Below, in pieces: positions 9,704 through 19,597 of a DNA stretch of 64,000 nucleotides; within the stretch, counting starts at the first letter, position 1; the number at the start of each line of letters is the position of its first letter. A program made the position numbers and the translations under genes. The DNA is taken from the NCBI GenBank assembly GCA_913055685.1, contig CAJXKC010000001.1, positions 434,001 through 498,000 on the forward strand, given 5' to 3'. The notes under the pieces were generated by a model. The model saw only the letters and a program-made list of their open reading frames with translations. It was not told where the DNA came from and made no database searches. This DNA comes from an uncultured Flavobacteriales bacterium. Its GTDB lineage: Bacteria; Bacteroidota; Bacteroidia; Flavobacteriales; Schleiferiaceae.

Positions 9704-10675
9704 ATGGCGCGCGTCTTAACTGGAATTCAAAGTAGTGGTATCCCACACCTCGGAAATGCCCTCGGAGCAATTGAACCAGGCATCGAGTTATCTGCAAACC
9801 CAAAGAATGAGTCGTTTTTCTTTATCGCCGACCTACATTCGCTGACCTCAGTGAAAGATGCTGCCAAGCGTAAAGAAAGTGTTTATGCCGTTGCCGCAGC
9901 ATGGCTAGCCTTGGGCTTCGACGCCGAGCGCAATTTCTTTTACCGCCAGAGCGATATTCCAGAAGTCACCGAACTCAGTTGGTATTTGTCCTGCTTTACT
10001 CCTTACCCCATGTTGGCCAATGCCCACAGTTTTAAGGATAAAAGTGATCGCCTAAGCGATGTGAACGCCGGACTATTTACCTACCCAGTACTTATGGCGG
10101 CCGATATTTTATTGTACGACGCGGACCAAGTGCCGGTGGGTAAAGACCAAATACAGCACCTAGAGATGACTCGTGACATGGCCGGGGCTTTAAATCATGC
10201 GGTGGGCAGCGAAATTTTGAAATTACCGGAAGCAGTAGTGCGCGATTCGGTTAAGACCGTACCCGGGACCGATGGTCAAAAGATGAGTAAGAGCTATGGC
10301 AATACCATCGACATTTTTGCCTCGGCAAAGGCTTTAAAAAAGCAGGTAATGGGTATTCTCACCGATAGTACTCCCCTAGAGGAGCCCAAGGACCCAGACA
10401 CCTGTAATGTATTTGCTTTGTACTCTTTGCTAGCCAACGAAGAGCAAATTGCTGAAATGCGCGCAAACTACCTTGGTGGTAATTATGGCTACGGTCATGC
10501 GAAAAAAGCTTTATTAGAACTTATCCTAGATATATATGAGCCTGCGCGTGAACGCTACGATGCCCTCATCAATAATCCTCAAGAAATTGAAGCACAGCTA
10601 TTAGCAGGAGCCGAAAAAGTTCGCCCTATCGCGCAAAGCGTACTAAAAAGGGTAAAAGACAGCTTGGGCTTTTAG
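9704..10675 (+). CDS. trpS: Tryptophanyl-tRNA synthetase
   Basis: Class I aminoacyl-tRNA synthetase charging tRNA(Trp). The 323-residue protein starts [18 protein letters not shown], with the HIGH-like motif at PHLG (14-17), and has the KMSKS loop in [13 protein letters not shown]. Normal length for bacterial TrpRS. The frame extends four codons upstream to a TTG at 9692, but the ATG matches the family start. It is divergent from the plsC-like gene and convergent with lepA; the trpS and lepA stop codons overlap by four bases. Confidence 0.97.
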   Translation: MARVLTGIQSSGIPHLGNALGAIEPGIELSANPKNESFFFIADLHSLTSVKDAAKRKESVYAVAAAWLALGFDAERNFFYRQSDIPEVTELSWYLSCFTPYPMLANAHSFKDKSDRLSDVNAGLFTYPVLMAADILLYDADQVPVGKDQIQHLEMTRDMAGALNHAVGSEILKLPEAVVRDSVKTVPGTDGQKMSKSYGNTIDIFASAKALKKQVMGILTDSTPLEEPKDPDTCNVFALYSLLANEEQIAEMRANYLGGNYGYGHAKKALLELILDIYEPARERYDALINNPQEIEAQLLAGAEKVRPIAQSVLKRVKDSLGF

Positions 10676-12468
10676 TCATTAAGCTTTAATACCGCCAAGA
10701 AAGCTTGCTGCGGAATCTCAACGTTTCCAACCTGACGCATGCGCTTCTTACCCGCTTTTTGCTTTTCAAGTAATTTACGTTTTCGCGAGATATCGCCACC
10801 GTAACATTTGGCAGTTACATCCTTACGTAAGGCACTTAGCGTTTCACGCGCTATAATTTTTGCCCCAATAGCAGCTTGAATGGCAATCATAAACTGTTGA
10901 CGCGGAATTAATTCCTTCAACTTCTCGCAGATCTTCTTACCAATATCGTATGAATTGCTGCGGTGAATTAGCGCTGATAAGGCATCAACGGGCTCGCCAT
11001 TTAGCATTACATCTACTTTAACCATATCGCTTTCGCGATAACCCACGGGGTGATAATCGAAGGATGCATAGCCGCGGGAAATCGATTTAAGTCGATCGTA
11101 GAAGTCAAATACAATTTCTGCCAAAGGCATATCAAAGGTCATTTCTACCCGTTCAGAAGTTAGGTAAACCTGATTTTTTAGCTGACCTCTTTTTTCAATC
11201 GCTAAGTTCATTACCGCGCCCACATAATCGGCTTTTGTAATAATCTGCGCCTTAATATAAGGCTCTTCCATGCGCTCCATTTTTGTAGGATCGGGAAATT
11301 CGGAAGGGTTATTTACGATTACCTTACTATCTGGCTCCTTCTTCATGTAAGCATAATAACTTACGTTAGGTACCGTGGTAATAACGGTCATATTGAACTC
11401 GCGATCCAAGCGTTCTTGGATAATCTCCATATGAAGCATACCTAAAAAGCCACAACGGAAACCAAAACCTAAGGCCGCTGAAGACTCGGGCTCAAAGGTT
11501 AAAGACGCATCATTGAGCTGTAGCTTTTCCAGGGAAGCGCGTAATTCTTCAAACTCCTCTGTATCTACGGGGTAAATCCCTGCAAACACCATAGGTTTCA
11601 CATTCTCAAAACCTTCAATAGCGGCCGAGGCGGGACGCTCGAAGCTGGTAATGGTATCACCCACCTTCACCTCTTTGGCCTCTTTGATTCCGGAAATGAT
11701 ATAGCCCACATTACCGGTTCCGATTTCTTTGCGAGACTCTTGACCAAGTTTTAAAACCCCGATCTCATCGGCGTAATATTTACTACCGGTGTTCATGAAC
11801 TTTACCTGCTCACCCTTGCGGATTTTCCCGTTTACCACTTTAAAAAAGGCCTCAATGCCTCGATAGGGATTATAAACGGAATCAAAAATTAAGGCTTGTA
11901 AGGGCGCATCTGGGTCTCCCTCAGGAGCAGGAATGCGCTCCACTACCGCTTCCAAAATGTCGTTAATGCCTAAACCAGTTTTGGCGGATGCCATCAAAAT
12001 ATCCTCTTCCTCGCAACCGATAAGGTCGATGATCTGATCTTTAACCTCGTCGGGATTAGCACTCGGAAGGTCAACTTTATTCAAAACTGGAATGATTTCC
12101 AGATCATGTTCAAGCGCTAAGTATAAATTTGAAATAGTTTGGGCTTGAATACCTTGGGCCGCATCAACTACCAAAAGGGCGCCTTCACAAGCGGCAATGG
12201 CTCGTGAAACCTCATAGGAGAAGTCAACGTGTCCGGGGGTGTCAATTAAGTTTAGCGTGTATACCTCGCCATTGGAGAGGTAATTCATCTGAATAGCGTG
12301 ACTTTTAATGGTAATCCCTCTTTCGCGCTCTAGATCCATGTCATCGAGCAACTGATCCTTCTTTTCCCGGTCGGAAATAGTCTGCGTGTGCTCTAAGAGT
12401 CGATCCGCCAAGGTACTCTTGCCGTGGTCGATGTGAGCAATGATGCAGAAATTACGGATCTCCTTCAT
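10672..12468 (-). CDS. lepA: Elongation factor 4 (LepA)
   Basis: Ribosome-bound GTPase that acts during translation and ribosome assembly under stress. The protein, about 598 residues, carries the G1 loop [10 protein letters not shown]2 [10 protein letters not shown]3 DTPGHVD and G4 NKVDLP, then domains II, III and V and the LepA-specific C-terminal domain (ending [22 protein letters not shown]). The family start [16 protein letters not shown] fixes ATG 12468; in-frame methionines two and seven codons further upstream are possible but less likely. Monocistronic in appearance, facing away from the T9SS gene at 12644. Confidence 0.97.
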   Translation of the reverse strand: MKEIRNFCIIAHIDHGKSTLADRLLEHTQTISDREKKDQLLDDMDLERERGITIKSHAIQMNYLSNGEVYTLNLIDTPGHVDFSYEVSRAIAACEGALLVVDAAQGIQAQTISNLYLALEHDLEIIPVLNKVDLPSANPDEVKDQIIDLIGCEEEDILMASAKTGLGINDILEAVVERIPAPEGDPDAPLQALIFDSVYNPYRGIEAFFKVVNGKIRKGEQVKFMNTGSKYYADEIGVLKLGQESRKEIGTGNVGYIISGIKEAKEVKVGDTITSFERPASAAIEGFENVKPMVFAGIYPVDTEEFEELRASLEKLQLNDASLTFEPESSAALGFGFRCGFLGMLHMEIIQERLDREFNMTVITTVPNVSYYAYMKKEPDSKVIVNNPSEFPDPTKMERMEEPYIKAQIITKADYVGAVMNLAIEKRGQLKNQVYLTSERVEMTFDMPLAEIVFDFYDRLKSISRGYASFDYHPVGYRESDMVKVDVMLNGEPVDALSALIHRSNSYDIGKKICEKLKELIPRQQFMIAIQAAIGAKIIARETLSALRKDVTAKCYGGDISRKRKLLEKQKAGKKRMRQVGNVEIPQQAFLAVLKLND

Positions 12469-12593
12469 CTTCATGGTGGCCAATTTCAAATTTTTGCGAA
12501 AGTACGTAAAAGCTTAATGCAGACTATATTATTCTCAAGTCCTCTCTTAAACACATTGAAACCATCCTTTTACTTATTAGGGGGCCCTAAGCT

Positions 12594-12624
12594 TTTGGAT
12601 ACTTGGTTCTAAGCCTTACTTTTA
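12594..12624 (+). promoter_or_regulatory. Promoter of first T9SS paralogue
   Basis: TTTG (12594-12597), 19-base spacer, TACTTTTA (12617-12624). It lies 19 bases upstream of ATG 12644 and has the same spacing and -7 box as the promoter of the second paralogue. Confidence 0.65.
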
Positions 12625-12643
12625 CTTTTCAAAGTTCTAATCT

Positions 12644-15025
12644 ATGAATATGAAAAGATTATTAGGCCTTTTAGTTTTTGTGCTTTTGGCGAGTTTTTCG
12701 TCGGAGGTAAAGGCTTCTCACTTTTCGAGTGGTGAGATTTATTACCGCTGGGCACCGATACCCACCGACTCTAGTCGCTACGAGGTATTTGTGAACTGGT
12801 ACCGTAATAATGGCGGTATTCCTATTACTCAAACTACGCAAACAGTTTGTATTACCAGTAGCTGTTTTGGTAACGTAAACGGAACGCTTAACCGCTTGAT
12901 GCCTCCGGCAGGTCAAGCTTCCCCCAACGATAACAATGGTGGCTGGATTGTACCAGGGCTAGACGAATGTGCTAATGCCTCTGACCCTTCCTATAAAGAC
13001 TTATCCGTACACAAGTTCTCGGGTTTTGTTTCTTTACCTGGTCAGTGTGGTGATTTCAAGTTTACGGCTAGTGCGGTGTGCTGTCGTGACGTTTCCACTA
13101 ACCTATCCACCTCGCCCAATATGTATTTGGAGGCCAAGTTGAACAATACTCTCGGGGAAAGCTCTTCTCCTGAGATTCAGGCACCTGCAGGTAAAGCCTT
13201 CTGTTTGACCCAGCCTGGCGCGAAGCCATTTGAGTTTATTCAGGCGGCTATTGACCTCGATAACGATAGTATCCGCTACCGTTTTGGTCATCCTCAGTCA
13301 GGTAACAACTGTGGCCCTGGTGCGAATATTCCTTTCTCAATGGGCTTTACCGTGAACTCTCCATTCCCTAGTTCTACTGGTATCGTGATTGATCAACAAA
13401 CCGGTATCTTCCGCTTTAGCCCTTCACAGCAAGGTTCCTATGTGGTAAAGATTGTAGTAGAAGACTGGCGTTTTGATCCGGTAACCCTGCAGTGGTTAAA
13501 CATCGGTGAAACCGTACGTGAGATTCAGGTTCCCGTTACCGCTAACTGTAACCCTACTTCATCCTCTGGTCCTCGGGTATCGATAACTGCCGCTAGCAAC
13601 AATGCCCAGCTTCAGAACTTTACTCAGGCCGACATCGACTCGATGAAGACGCAGTACAATATGGCCTACTTCTTCGGTGAAGACTCCATTACCAATGGCG
13701 TAGCCACCGTGCACCAAATTCCTGTATTCCAAGGTTACAACTGCTTCGACTCTTTAGTTTCTATCGAGTTTAACAATAATGTTCGTTGTGCTTCTGCCAC
13801 GCCAACCGACTTCCGTCTGATTGGTCCTGATGGGGTAGCTCGTCCGATTGTAGAAGTAGAGACCAACTGTCAGTTCCTGGTTTCTCGTAACCTCGACTTA
13901 GTATTAAACCAACCGCTTGATGTGGATGGTAACTATATCCTTCAGATTCGTAGAGGTAATGACGGTACTACCCTCCTTAATGAGTGTGGTATTGAGCTTC
14001 CCGAGTTCTACACCTTCATTATCCCTGTAAGTGGTTGTCCGGCGCCCACCTATCAACTCGATGGGCTTACCGTAGAGCGCGATTTGGATGTGCGTCTCGA
14101 TTGGTCGGGTAATGCCGCCCTTAGTGATCCTTCTATCATTGCTACTTTCAACTCTTGGAATATCTATCGTGCCGACTCAGGTGTTCGACCTATGAGTCTG
14201 GTTAAAGTTATTGATGACCCTAATGCCCGTTTCTTTGTAGACAGCTTTGCCCCCAATGGTTTTTATGTAGACAACTATGTATACGACTACCAAGTAATGT
14301 TGGTGTACAATGGCAAGGGACGTGAGCTTACGCGCTTCTGCTCTAACATGCGCCTGCGTATGGATAGTGCTAAGTCTACCAATGAAGCCAACCAGGCTAA
14401 TACCCTAGCGCTTTACTGGAACCATTACAACTGTATGCCTCCCGCTTCACGTACTTACGATGTATACCGCGGTAAGCTGGATACCTCCAACCTGCGGGTA
14501 AACTGGAGCTTCCTTAGCAATACTTCCGATACTTCTATTACCGTGAATGTGCCTAAGGCCGATAGTCTTAATGAAGGTTCTTACGCCATACGCGTAGTAG
14601 CTCGTAACCCCAATGGTAGCGGTGCCCGTACCGACTCTTCCGAGTCGAACTGGTTCTACTACGGTATCTCCTACTTCCCACCGCCACCACCCCCACCAGA
14701 TCTAGGGCCAGTATTGGTACCTAACATCATCACCCCCAACGGAGATATGATTAATGATCGTTTCTACATCGAAAAACCGCTTAACAGCGACAAGCAATAC
14801 GAAAAAATCGTGCTTAGTATCTTTAACCGTAATGGTCAGCGCGTTTTCCACGACGAAAACTTCCAAGACCGTAACACCCAAGCCGATGGCTGGGATGGTA
14901 CTAGCAACAGCGGACAAAAGCTAACCGATGGTGTATACTTCTACATCCTCGAACTCGCTAACCCCGCTACTGGACAAAATGAAAGCATGCAAGGTAACCT
15001 TACCATTAATGCCGGCATTAACTAA
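12644..15025 (+). CDS. T9SS-secreted giant surface protein, tandem copy 1
   Basis: A 793-residue exported protein. Signal peptide at 1-24 (MNMKRLLGLLVFVLLASF...VKA), then a cysteine-containing N-terminal module opening SHFSSGEIYYRWAP and ending near VREIQVPVTANC (about residue 300). Ig/fibronectin-like segments follow (two repeats with the pattern LDWSG...WNIYRADSG), then a seven-proline linker (P679-P685) and a type B T9SS sorting domain (VPNIITPNGDMINDRFYI ... DGVYFYILEL). It should cross the outer membrane through T9SS and be anchored or released at the surface. Function unknown; adhesin or sheath component is a guess. From base 13394 to its terminator the gene is identical to copy 2. Start by ATG with TTTG/TACTTTTA promoter. 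Confidence 0.9.
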   Translation: MNMKRLLGLLVFVLLASFSSEVKASHFSSGEIYYRWAPIPTDSSRYEVFVNWYRNNGGIPITQTTQTVCITSSCFGNVNGTLNRLMPPAGQASPNDNNGGWIVPGLDECANASDPSYKDLSVHKFSGFVSLPGQCGDFKFTASAVCCRDVSTNLSTSPNMYLEAKLNNTLGESSSPEIQAPAGKAFCLTQPGAKPFEFIQAAIDLDNDSIRYRFGHPQSGNNCGPGANIPFSMGFTVNSPFPSSTGIVIDQQTGIFRFSPSQQGSYVVKIVVEDWRFDPVTLQWLNIGETVREIQVPVTANCNPTSSSGPRVSITAASNNAQLQNFTQADIDSMKTQYNMAYFFGEDSITNGVATVHQIPVFQGYNCFDSLVSIEFNNNVRCASATPTDFRLIGPDGVARPIVEVETNCQFLVSRNLDLVLNQPLDVDGNYILQIRRGNDGTTLLNECGIELPEFYTFIIPVSGCPAPTYQLDGLTVERDLDVRLDWSGNAALSDPSIIATFNSWNIYRADSGVRPMSLVKVIDDPNARFFVDSFAPNGFYVDNYVYDYQVMLVYNGKGRELTRFCSNMRLRMDSAKSTNEANQANTLALYWNHYNCMPPASRTYDVYRGKLDTSNLRVNWSFLSNTSDTSITVNVPKADSLNEGSYAIRVVARNPNGSGARTDSSESNWFYYGISYFPPPPPPPDLGPVLVPNIITPNGDMINDRFYIEKPLNSDKQYEKIVLSIFNRNGQRVFHDENFQDRNTQADGWDGTSNSGQKLTDGVYFYILELANPATGQNESMQGNLTINAGIN

Positions 15026-15083
15026 GCCTACCCTTGCGATAAATACCCAAAAGGCTCGTCGATAGACGGGCCTTTTTCTTTTA
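13394..15083 (+). repeat. Direct repeat, left copy (1,690 bp, identical)
   Basis: Base-for-base identical to 15918-17607 as read line by line (offset 2,524). It covers codons 251-793 of T9SS copy 1, the stop codon, and the whole terminator. Immediately before it, synonymous differences reappear (for example three within seven bases at 13387-13393), so the boundary is sharp. Confidence 0.9.
15049..15082 (+). terminator. Intrinsic terminator of T9SS copy 1
   Basis: A 12-bp stem with one wobble (AAAAGGCTCGTC, loop GATA, GACGGGCCTTTT) followed by T-rich sequence. Present unchanged after copy 2. Confidence 0.85.
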
Positions 15084-15116
15084 CTAATTAAAAGTGGGCT
15101 TTATTTTTTTTTCCCA

Positions 15117-15146
15117 TTGTTTACCTGAATAGCCTTCTTACTTTTA
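15117..15146 (+). promoter_or_regulatory. Promoter of second T9SS paralogue
   Basis: TTG (15117-15119), 19-base spacer, TACTTTTA (15139-15146), 18 bases before ATG 15165. Copy 2 therefore has its own promoter after copy 1's terminator. The upstream bases otherwise differ from those of copy 1. Confidence 0.6.
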
Positions 15147-15164
15147 GCCTCTAAAGATTAAGGC

Positions 15165-17549
15165 ATGAAAATTTTTAAATCACTAGGTTTTTTAGCAATC
15201 GCTCTGCTAGGTCTTCTTCCTGGCTCCGACCTAAAAGCCTCTCACTTCTCTAGCGGTGAGATTTATTACCGCTGGGCACCGATTCCTACCGACTCTAGTC
15301 GCTACGAGGTATTTGTGAACTGGTACCGTAATAATGGCGGTGCGAATATTACCCAGACCACGCAAAATGTATGTATTACCAGTAGCTGTTTTGGCAATGT
15401 GAACGGAGTCCTAAACCGCTTGATGCCTCCTGCAGGGCAGGCCTCTCCTGGCGATAACAATGGTGGCTGGATTGTTCCAGGGCTAGACGAATGTGCTAAT
15501 GCCTCTGACCCTTCCTATAAAGACTTATCCGTACACAAGTTCTCGGGCTTTGTTTCTTTACCTGGTCAGTGTGGTGATTTCAAGTTTACCGCGAATGCGG
15601 TTTGTTGTCGTGACGGGTCAACCAACCTTGCGGCTTCTCCCAATATGTATCTAGAGGCCAAGTTGAACAATACCCTAGGGGAAAGCTCTTCTCCTGAGAT
15701 TCAGGCACCTGCAGGTAAAGCCTTCTGTTTGACCCAGCCTGGCGCCAAGCCATTTGAGTTTATTCAGGCGGCCATTGACCTCGATAATGACAGTATTCGC
15801 TACCGTTTTGGTCATCCCCAACAGGGGGTAAACTGTGGTCCTGGTACCAACATTCCCTTCTCGGCAGGTTTTACAGTAAACTCTCCATTCCCTAGTTCTA
15901 CTGGTATCGTAATCGACCAACAAACCGGTATCTTCCGCTTTAGCCCTTCACAGCAAGGTTCCTATGTGGTAAAGATTGTAGTAGAAGACTGGCGTTTTGA
16001 TCCGGTAACCCTGCAGTGGTTAAACATCGGTGAAACCGTACGTGAGATTCAGGTTCCCGTTACCGCTAACTGTAACCCTACTTCATCCTCTGGTCCTCGG
16101 GTATCGATAACTGCCGCTAGCAACAATGCCCAGCTTCAGAACTTTACTCAGGCCGACATCGACTCGATGAAGACGCAGTACAATATGGCCTACTTCTTCG
16201 GTGAAGACTCCATTACCAATGGCGTAGCCACCGTGCACCAAATTCCTGTATTCCAAGGTTACAACTGCTTCGACTCTTTAGTTTCTATCGAGTTTAACAA
16301 TAATGTTCGTTGTGCTTCTGCCACGCCAACCGACTTCCGTCTGATTGGTCCTGATGGGGTAGCTCGTCCGATTGTAGAAGTAGAGACCAACTGTCAGTTC
16401 CTGGTTTCTCGTAACCTCGACTTAGTATTAAACCAACCGCTTGATGTGGATGGTAACTATATCCTTCAGATTCGTAGAGGTAATGACGGTACTACCCTCC
16501 TTAATGAGTGTGGTATTGAGCTTCCCGAGTTCTACACCTTCATTATCCCTGTAAGTGGTTGTCCGGCGCCCACCTATCAACTCGATGGGCTTACCGTAGA
16601 GCGCGATTTGGATGTGCGTCTCGATTGGTCGGGTAATGCCGCCCTTAGTGATCCTTCTATCATTGCTACTTTCAACTCTTGGAATATCTATCGTGCCGAC
16701 TCAGGTGTTCGACCTATGAGTCTGGTTAAAGTTATTGATGACCCTAATGCCCGTTTCTTTGTAGACAGCTTTGCCCCCAATGGTTTTTATGTAGACAACT
16801 ATGTATACGACTACCAAGTAATGTTGGTGTACAATGGCAAGGGACGTGAGCTTACGCGCTTCTGCTCTAACATGCGCCTGCGTATGGATAGTGCTAAGTC
16901 TACCAATGAAGCCAACCAGGCTAATACCCTAGCGCTTTACTGGAACCATTACAACTGTATGCCTCCCGCTTCACGTACTTACGATGTATACCGCGGTAAG
17001 CTGGATACCTCCAACCTGCGGGTAAACTGGAGCTTCCTTAGCAATACTTCCGATACTTCTATTACCGTGAATGTGCCTAAGGCCGATAGTCTTAATGAAG
17101 GTTCTTACGCCATACGCGTAGTAGCTCGTAACCCCAATGGTAGCGGTGCCCGTACCGACTCTTCCGAGTCGAACTGGTTCTACTACGGTATCTCCTACTT
17201 CCCACCGCCACCACCCCCACCAGATCTAGGGCCAGTATTGGTACCTAACATCATCACCCCCAACGGAGATATGATTAATGATCGTTTCTACATCGAAAAA
17301 CCGCTTAACAGCGACAAGCAATACGAAAAAATCGTGCTTAGTATCTTTAACCGTAATGGTCAGCGCGTTTTCCACGACGAAAACTTCCAAGACCGTAACA
17401 CCCAAGCCGATGGCTGGGATGGTACTAGCAACAGCGGACAAAAGCTAACCGATGGTGTATACTTCTACATCCTCGAACTCGCTAACCCCGCTACTGGACA
17501 AAATGAAAGCATGCAAGGTAACCTTACCATTAATGCCGGCATTAACTAA
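15165..17549 (+). CDS. T9SS-secreted giant surface protein, tandem copy 2
   Basis: A 794-residue paralogue of the preceding gene with the same layout: signal peptide (MKIFKSLGFLAIALLGLLPGS...LKA), SHFSSGEIYYRW N-terminal module, Ig-like segments, seven-proline linker and type B T9SS sorting domain. The signal peptides are unrelated in sequence. The N-terminal module differs at scattered positions (PI/AN in NNGGxxITQ, T/V in VNGxLNR, N/G in ASPxDNN, S/N in FTAxAV, and a cluster in PQxGxNCGPGxNIPFSxGF), while codons 252-794 match copy 1 at every base. Exported to the surface by T9SS. Recent duplication or gene conversion is the best explanation. Function unknown. Confidence 0.9.
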   Translation: MKIFKSLGFLAIALLGLLPGSDLKASHFSSGEIYYRWAPIPTDSSRYEVFVNWYRNNGGANITQTTQNVCITSSCFGNVNGVLNRLMPPAGQASPGDNNGGWIVPGLDECANASDPSYKDLSVHKFSGFVSLPGQCGDFKFTANAVCCRDGSTNLAASPNMYLEAKLNNTLGESSSPEIQAPAGKAFCLTQPGAKPFEFIQAAIDLDNDSIRYRFGHPQQGVNCGPGTNIPFSAGFTVNSPFPSSTGIVIDQQTGIFRFSPSQQGSYVVKIVVEDWRFDPVTLQWLNIGETVREIQVPVTANCNPTSSSGPRVSITAASNNAQLQNFTQADIDSMKTQYNMAYFFGEDSITNGVATVHQIPVFQGYNCFDSLVSIEFNNNVRCASATPTDFRLIGPDGVARPIVEVETNCQFLVSRNLDLVLNQPLDVDGNYILQIRRGNDGTTLLNECGIELPEFYTFIIPVSGCPAPTYQLDGLTVERDLDVRLDWSGNAALSDPSIIATFNSWNIYRADSGVRPMSLVKVIDDPNARFFVDSFAPNGFYVDNYVYDYQVMLVYNGKGRELTRFCSNMRLRMDSAKSTNEANQANTLALYWNHYNCMPPASRTYDVYRGKLDTSNLRVNWSFLSNTSDTSITVNVPKADSLNEGSYAIRVVARNPNGSGARTDSSESNWFYYGISYFPPPPPPPDLGPVLVPNIITPNGDMINDRFYIEKPLNSDKQYEKIVLSIFNRNGQRVFHDENFQDRNTQADGWDGTSNSGQKLTDGVYFYILELANPATGQNESMQGNLTINAGIN

Positions 17550-17607
17550 GCCTACCCTTGCGATAAATACCCAAAAGGCTCGTCGATAGACGGGCCTTTT
17601 TCTTTTA
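15918..17607 (+). repeat. Direct repeat, right copy (1,690 bp, identical)
   Basis: Partner of 13394-15083. Identity ends one base into the sequence following the terminator T-run (A then C in copy 1, A then T in copy 2). Confidence 0.9.
17573..17606 (+). terminator. Intrinsic terminator of T9SS copy 2
   Basis: Identical hairpin to the one after copy 1: 12-bp stem, GATA loop, T-rich tail. Confidence 0.85.
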
Positions 17608-17641
17608 TGGCTTTTGGCCTTTGCCTTTATTCTAATACTAA

Positions 17642-17668
17642 AAAAGCCCCTCACAAGGAGGGGCTTTT
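17642..17668 (-). terminator. Terminator of the accBC operon
   Basis: Perfect 11-bp stem (AAAAGCCCCTC / GAGGGGCTTTT) with a 5-base loop, 19 bases past the accC stop. On the minus strand a run of T follows. It could also work as a second barrier for rightward transcription from the T9SS pair. Confidence 0.85.
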
Positions 17669-17686
17669 GTTATTTTGGACTTTCGC

Positions 17687-19027
17687 TTAGTCTTCGTACT
17701 TAAAGCTTTCCATAAACTTAGTGGTATAATTCCCGGCGATATAGTCGGGGTCATCCATTAAAGCACGGTGGAAAGGAATGGTAGTTTTTACACCTTCAAT
17801 TACGAACTCATCCAAAGCGCGGCGCATTTTATCAATAGCCTCTTCGCGCGTTTGAGCGGTAGTAATCAATTTAGCAATCATTGAATCGTAATATGGAGGG
17901 ATTGCATAACCAGCGTATACGTGCGTATCTAAACGTACCCCATGGCCTCCCGGTGCATGGAAGGTGGTAATCTTTCCAGGACTAGGACGGAAGTCGTTGG
18001 CTGGATCTTCTGCATTAATACGGCATTCGATAGAATGCAATTTGGGCTCGTAATTCTTACCTGAGATTTTTACCCCTGCCGCTACTTTAATCTGCTCACG
18101 AATTAGATCATAGTCGATTACCTGCTCGGTAATAGGATGCTCTACCTGAATACGGGTATTCATCTCCATGAAGTAGAAGTTGCGGTGTTTATCCACCAAG
18201 AACTCAATGGTTCCAGCACCTTCGTATTTGATGTATTCACAAGCTTTCACCGCGGCTTCTCCCATTTTCTTACGCAAGGCGTCAGTCATGAAAGGAGAAG
18301 GAGTTTCTTCAGTAAGCTTTTGGTGACGACGTTGAATAGAGCAGTCACGCTCAGATAGGTGACATGCCTTTCCGGTTTGGTCACCCACCACCTGAATTTC
18401 AATATGGCGAGGCTCCTCGATTAATTTTTCCATGTACATGCCATCGTTACCGAAGGCCGCACCAGCTTCTTGACGGGCACTTTCCCAGGCCTTTTGGAGC
18501 TCTTCTTCCTTCCAAACAGCACGCATACCTTTACCACCACCACCGGCGGTAGCTTTAAGCATCACGGGGAAGCCCATTTCCTTTGCCAGCTTTTGCGCCT
18601 GTTCAAAAGACTCTAAAAGCCCGTCCGAACCAGGAATGGTAGGCACACCGGCTGCTTTCATAGTAGCCTTAGCGCTAGCCTTATCACCCATACGGTCGAT
18701 CATCTCTGGGCTAGGCCCGATGAACTTAATACCGTGTTCGGAACAAATCTTTGAGAATTTTGCATTCTCAGAAAGGAAGCCATATCCGGGATGGATAGCA
18801 TCGGCATTGGTAATTTCCGCTGCCGCAATAATGTTGGGGATATTCAAATAGCTTTCGCTACTTGCCGCCGGACCAATACAAACCGCTTCGTCGGCAAAAC
18901 GCACGTGCAAGCTGTCTTTATCGGCCTTTGAATAAACCGCTACCGTAGAGATTCCCATTTCCCTGCAGGTACGAATAACCCGTAAGGCAATTTCTCCGCG
19001 GTTAGCGATGAGTACTTTCTTAAACAT
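17687..19027 (-). CDS. accC: Acetyl-CoA carboxylase, biotin carboxylase subunit
   Basis: ATP-dependent carboxylation of biotin on AccB, the first half-reaction of malonyl-CoA synthesis. The 446-residue protein has the N-terminal [25 protein letters not shown] fold, the ATP-grasp glycine loop ([12 protein letters not shown]), the catalytic [13 protein letters not shown] segment and the C-terminal domain ([11 protein letters not shown]). Length and motifs are normal. It is the last gene of the leftward fatty-acid operon, 18 bases after accB, with a perfect terminator downstream. The carboxyltransferase subunits accA and accD are not in the window. Confidence 0.97.
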   Translation of the reverse strand: MFKKVLIANRGEIALRVIRTCREMGISTVAVYSKADKDSLHVRFADEAVCIGPAASSESYLNIPNIIAAAEITNADAIHPGYGFLSENAKFSKICSEHGIKFIGPSPEMIDRMGDKASAKATMKAAGVPTIPGSDGLLESFEQAQKLAKEMGFPVMLKATAGGGGKGMRAVWKEEELQKAWESARQEAGAAFGNDGMYMEKLIEEPRHIEIQVVGDQTGKACHLSERDCSIQRRHQKLTEETPSPFMTDALRKKMGEAAVKACEYIKYEGAGTIEFLVDKHRNFYFMEMNTRIQVEHPITEQVIDYDLIREQIKVAAGVKISGKNYEPKLHSIECRINAEDPANDFRPSPGKITTFHAPGGHGVRLDTHVYAGYAIPPYYDSMIAKLITTAQTREEAIDKMRRALDEFVIEGVKTTIPFHRALMDDPDYIAGNYTTKFMESFKYED

Positions 19028-19045
19028 AGGCTATGTTTTGGTTAA

Positions 19046-19549
19046 CTAGGAAGGGTCTACCAAGAACAAAGGCTGGTCGTATTCTACTGGAGACTGATCA
19101 TCTACCAATACTTTTACGATTTTACCAGACACTTCGCTTTCGATCTCGTTGAATAATTTCATCGCTTCGATGATACAAACAACGGTACCTTCGCTTACCT
19201 CATCACCAACGTTTACAAACAAGTCTTTATCTGGACTCGGACGACGGTAGAAAGTACCGATCATAGGTGATTTAATAGTAACATATTTTGAGTCATCCTC
19301 CGCAGCAGCAGGAGCAGCTGGGCTTGCCGGAGCTTCTGGCGCTGCCGCAGCAGGAGCTGCAGCTGGAGCTGGAGCAGCCGCAGGAGCGGCAGCCATTTGA
19401 GGCATGCTGATAACCTGAGTGGTGTTCTCGCTGTTTACAGCTGACTCAGTTTTAATATTGATTTTAAAATCTTCGGTTTCGAGGTTAACCTCAGCGGCAC
19501 CAGAACGGGCCACAAACTTTATAAGATTCTGAATTTCTTTTAAGTCCAT
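19046..19549 (-). CDS. accB: Acetyl-CoA carboxylase biotin carboxyl carrier protein
   Basis: Carries the biotin that shuttles carboxyl groups between AccC and AccAD. The 167-residue protein has an N-terminal dimerisation region ([17 protein letters not shown]), an Ala/Pro-rich flexible linker (about 50-83) and a C-terminal biotinyl domain with the motif EAMKLFNE, biotinylated lysine K131. The thumb-loop sequence around [13 protein letters not shown] marks it as the acetyl-CoA carboxylase type instead of a pyruvate or propionyl enzyme. Located directly before accC in the same operon. Confidence 0.97.
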   Translation of the reverse strand: MDLKEIQNLIKFVARSGAAEVNLETEDFKINIKTESAVNSENTTQVISMPQMAAAPAAAPAPAAAPAAAAPEAPASPAAPAAAEDDSKYVTIKSPMIGTFYRRPSPDKDLFVNVGDEVSEGTVVCIIEAMKLFNEIESEVSGKIVKVLVDDQSPVEYDQPLFLVDPS

Positions 19550-19597
19550 GGATGGTGTGTATTAAATAATTAAGGGTGCAAACAAAGCTAAAAAATT

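Noticed and set aside
12644-17549. The tandem T9SS pair as a mobile element or IS duplication
   Set aside because: No transposase, terminal repeats or target-site duplication; identity is explained better by gene conversion.
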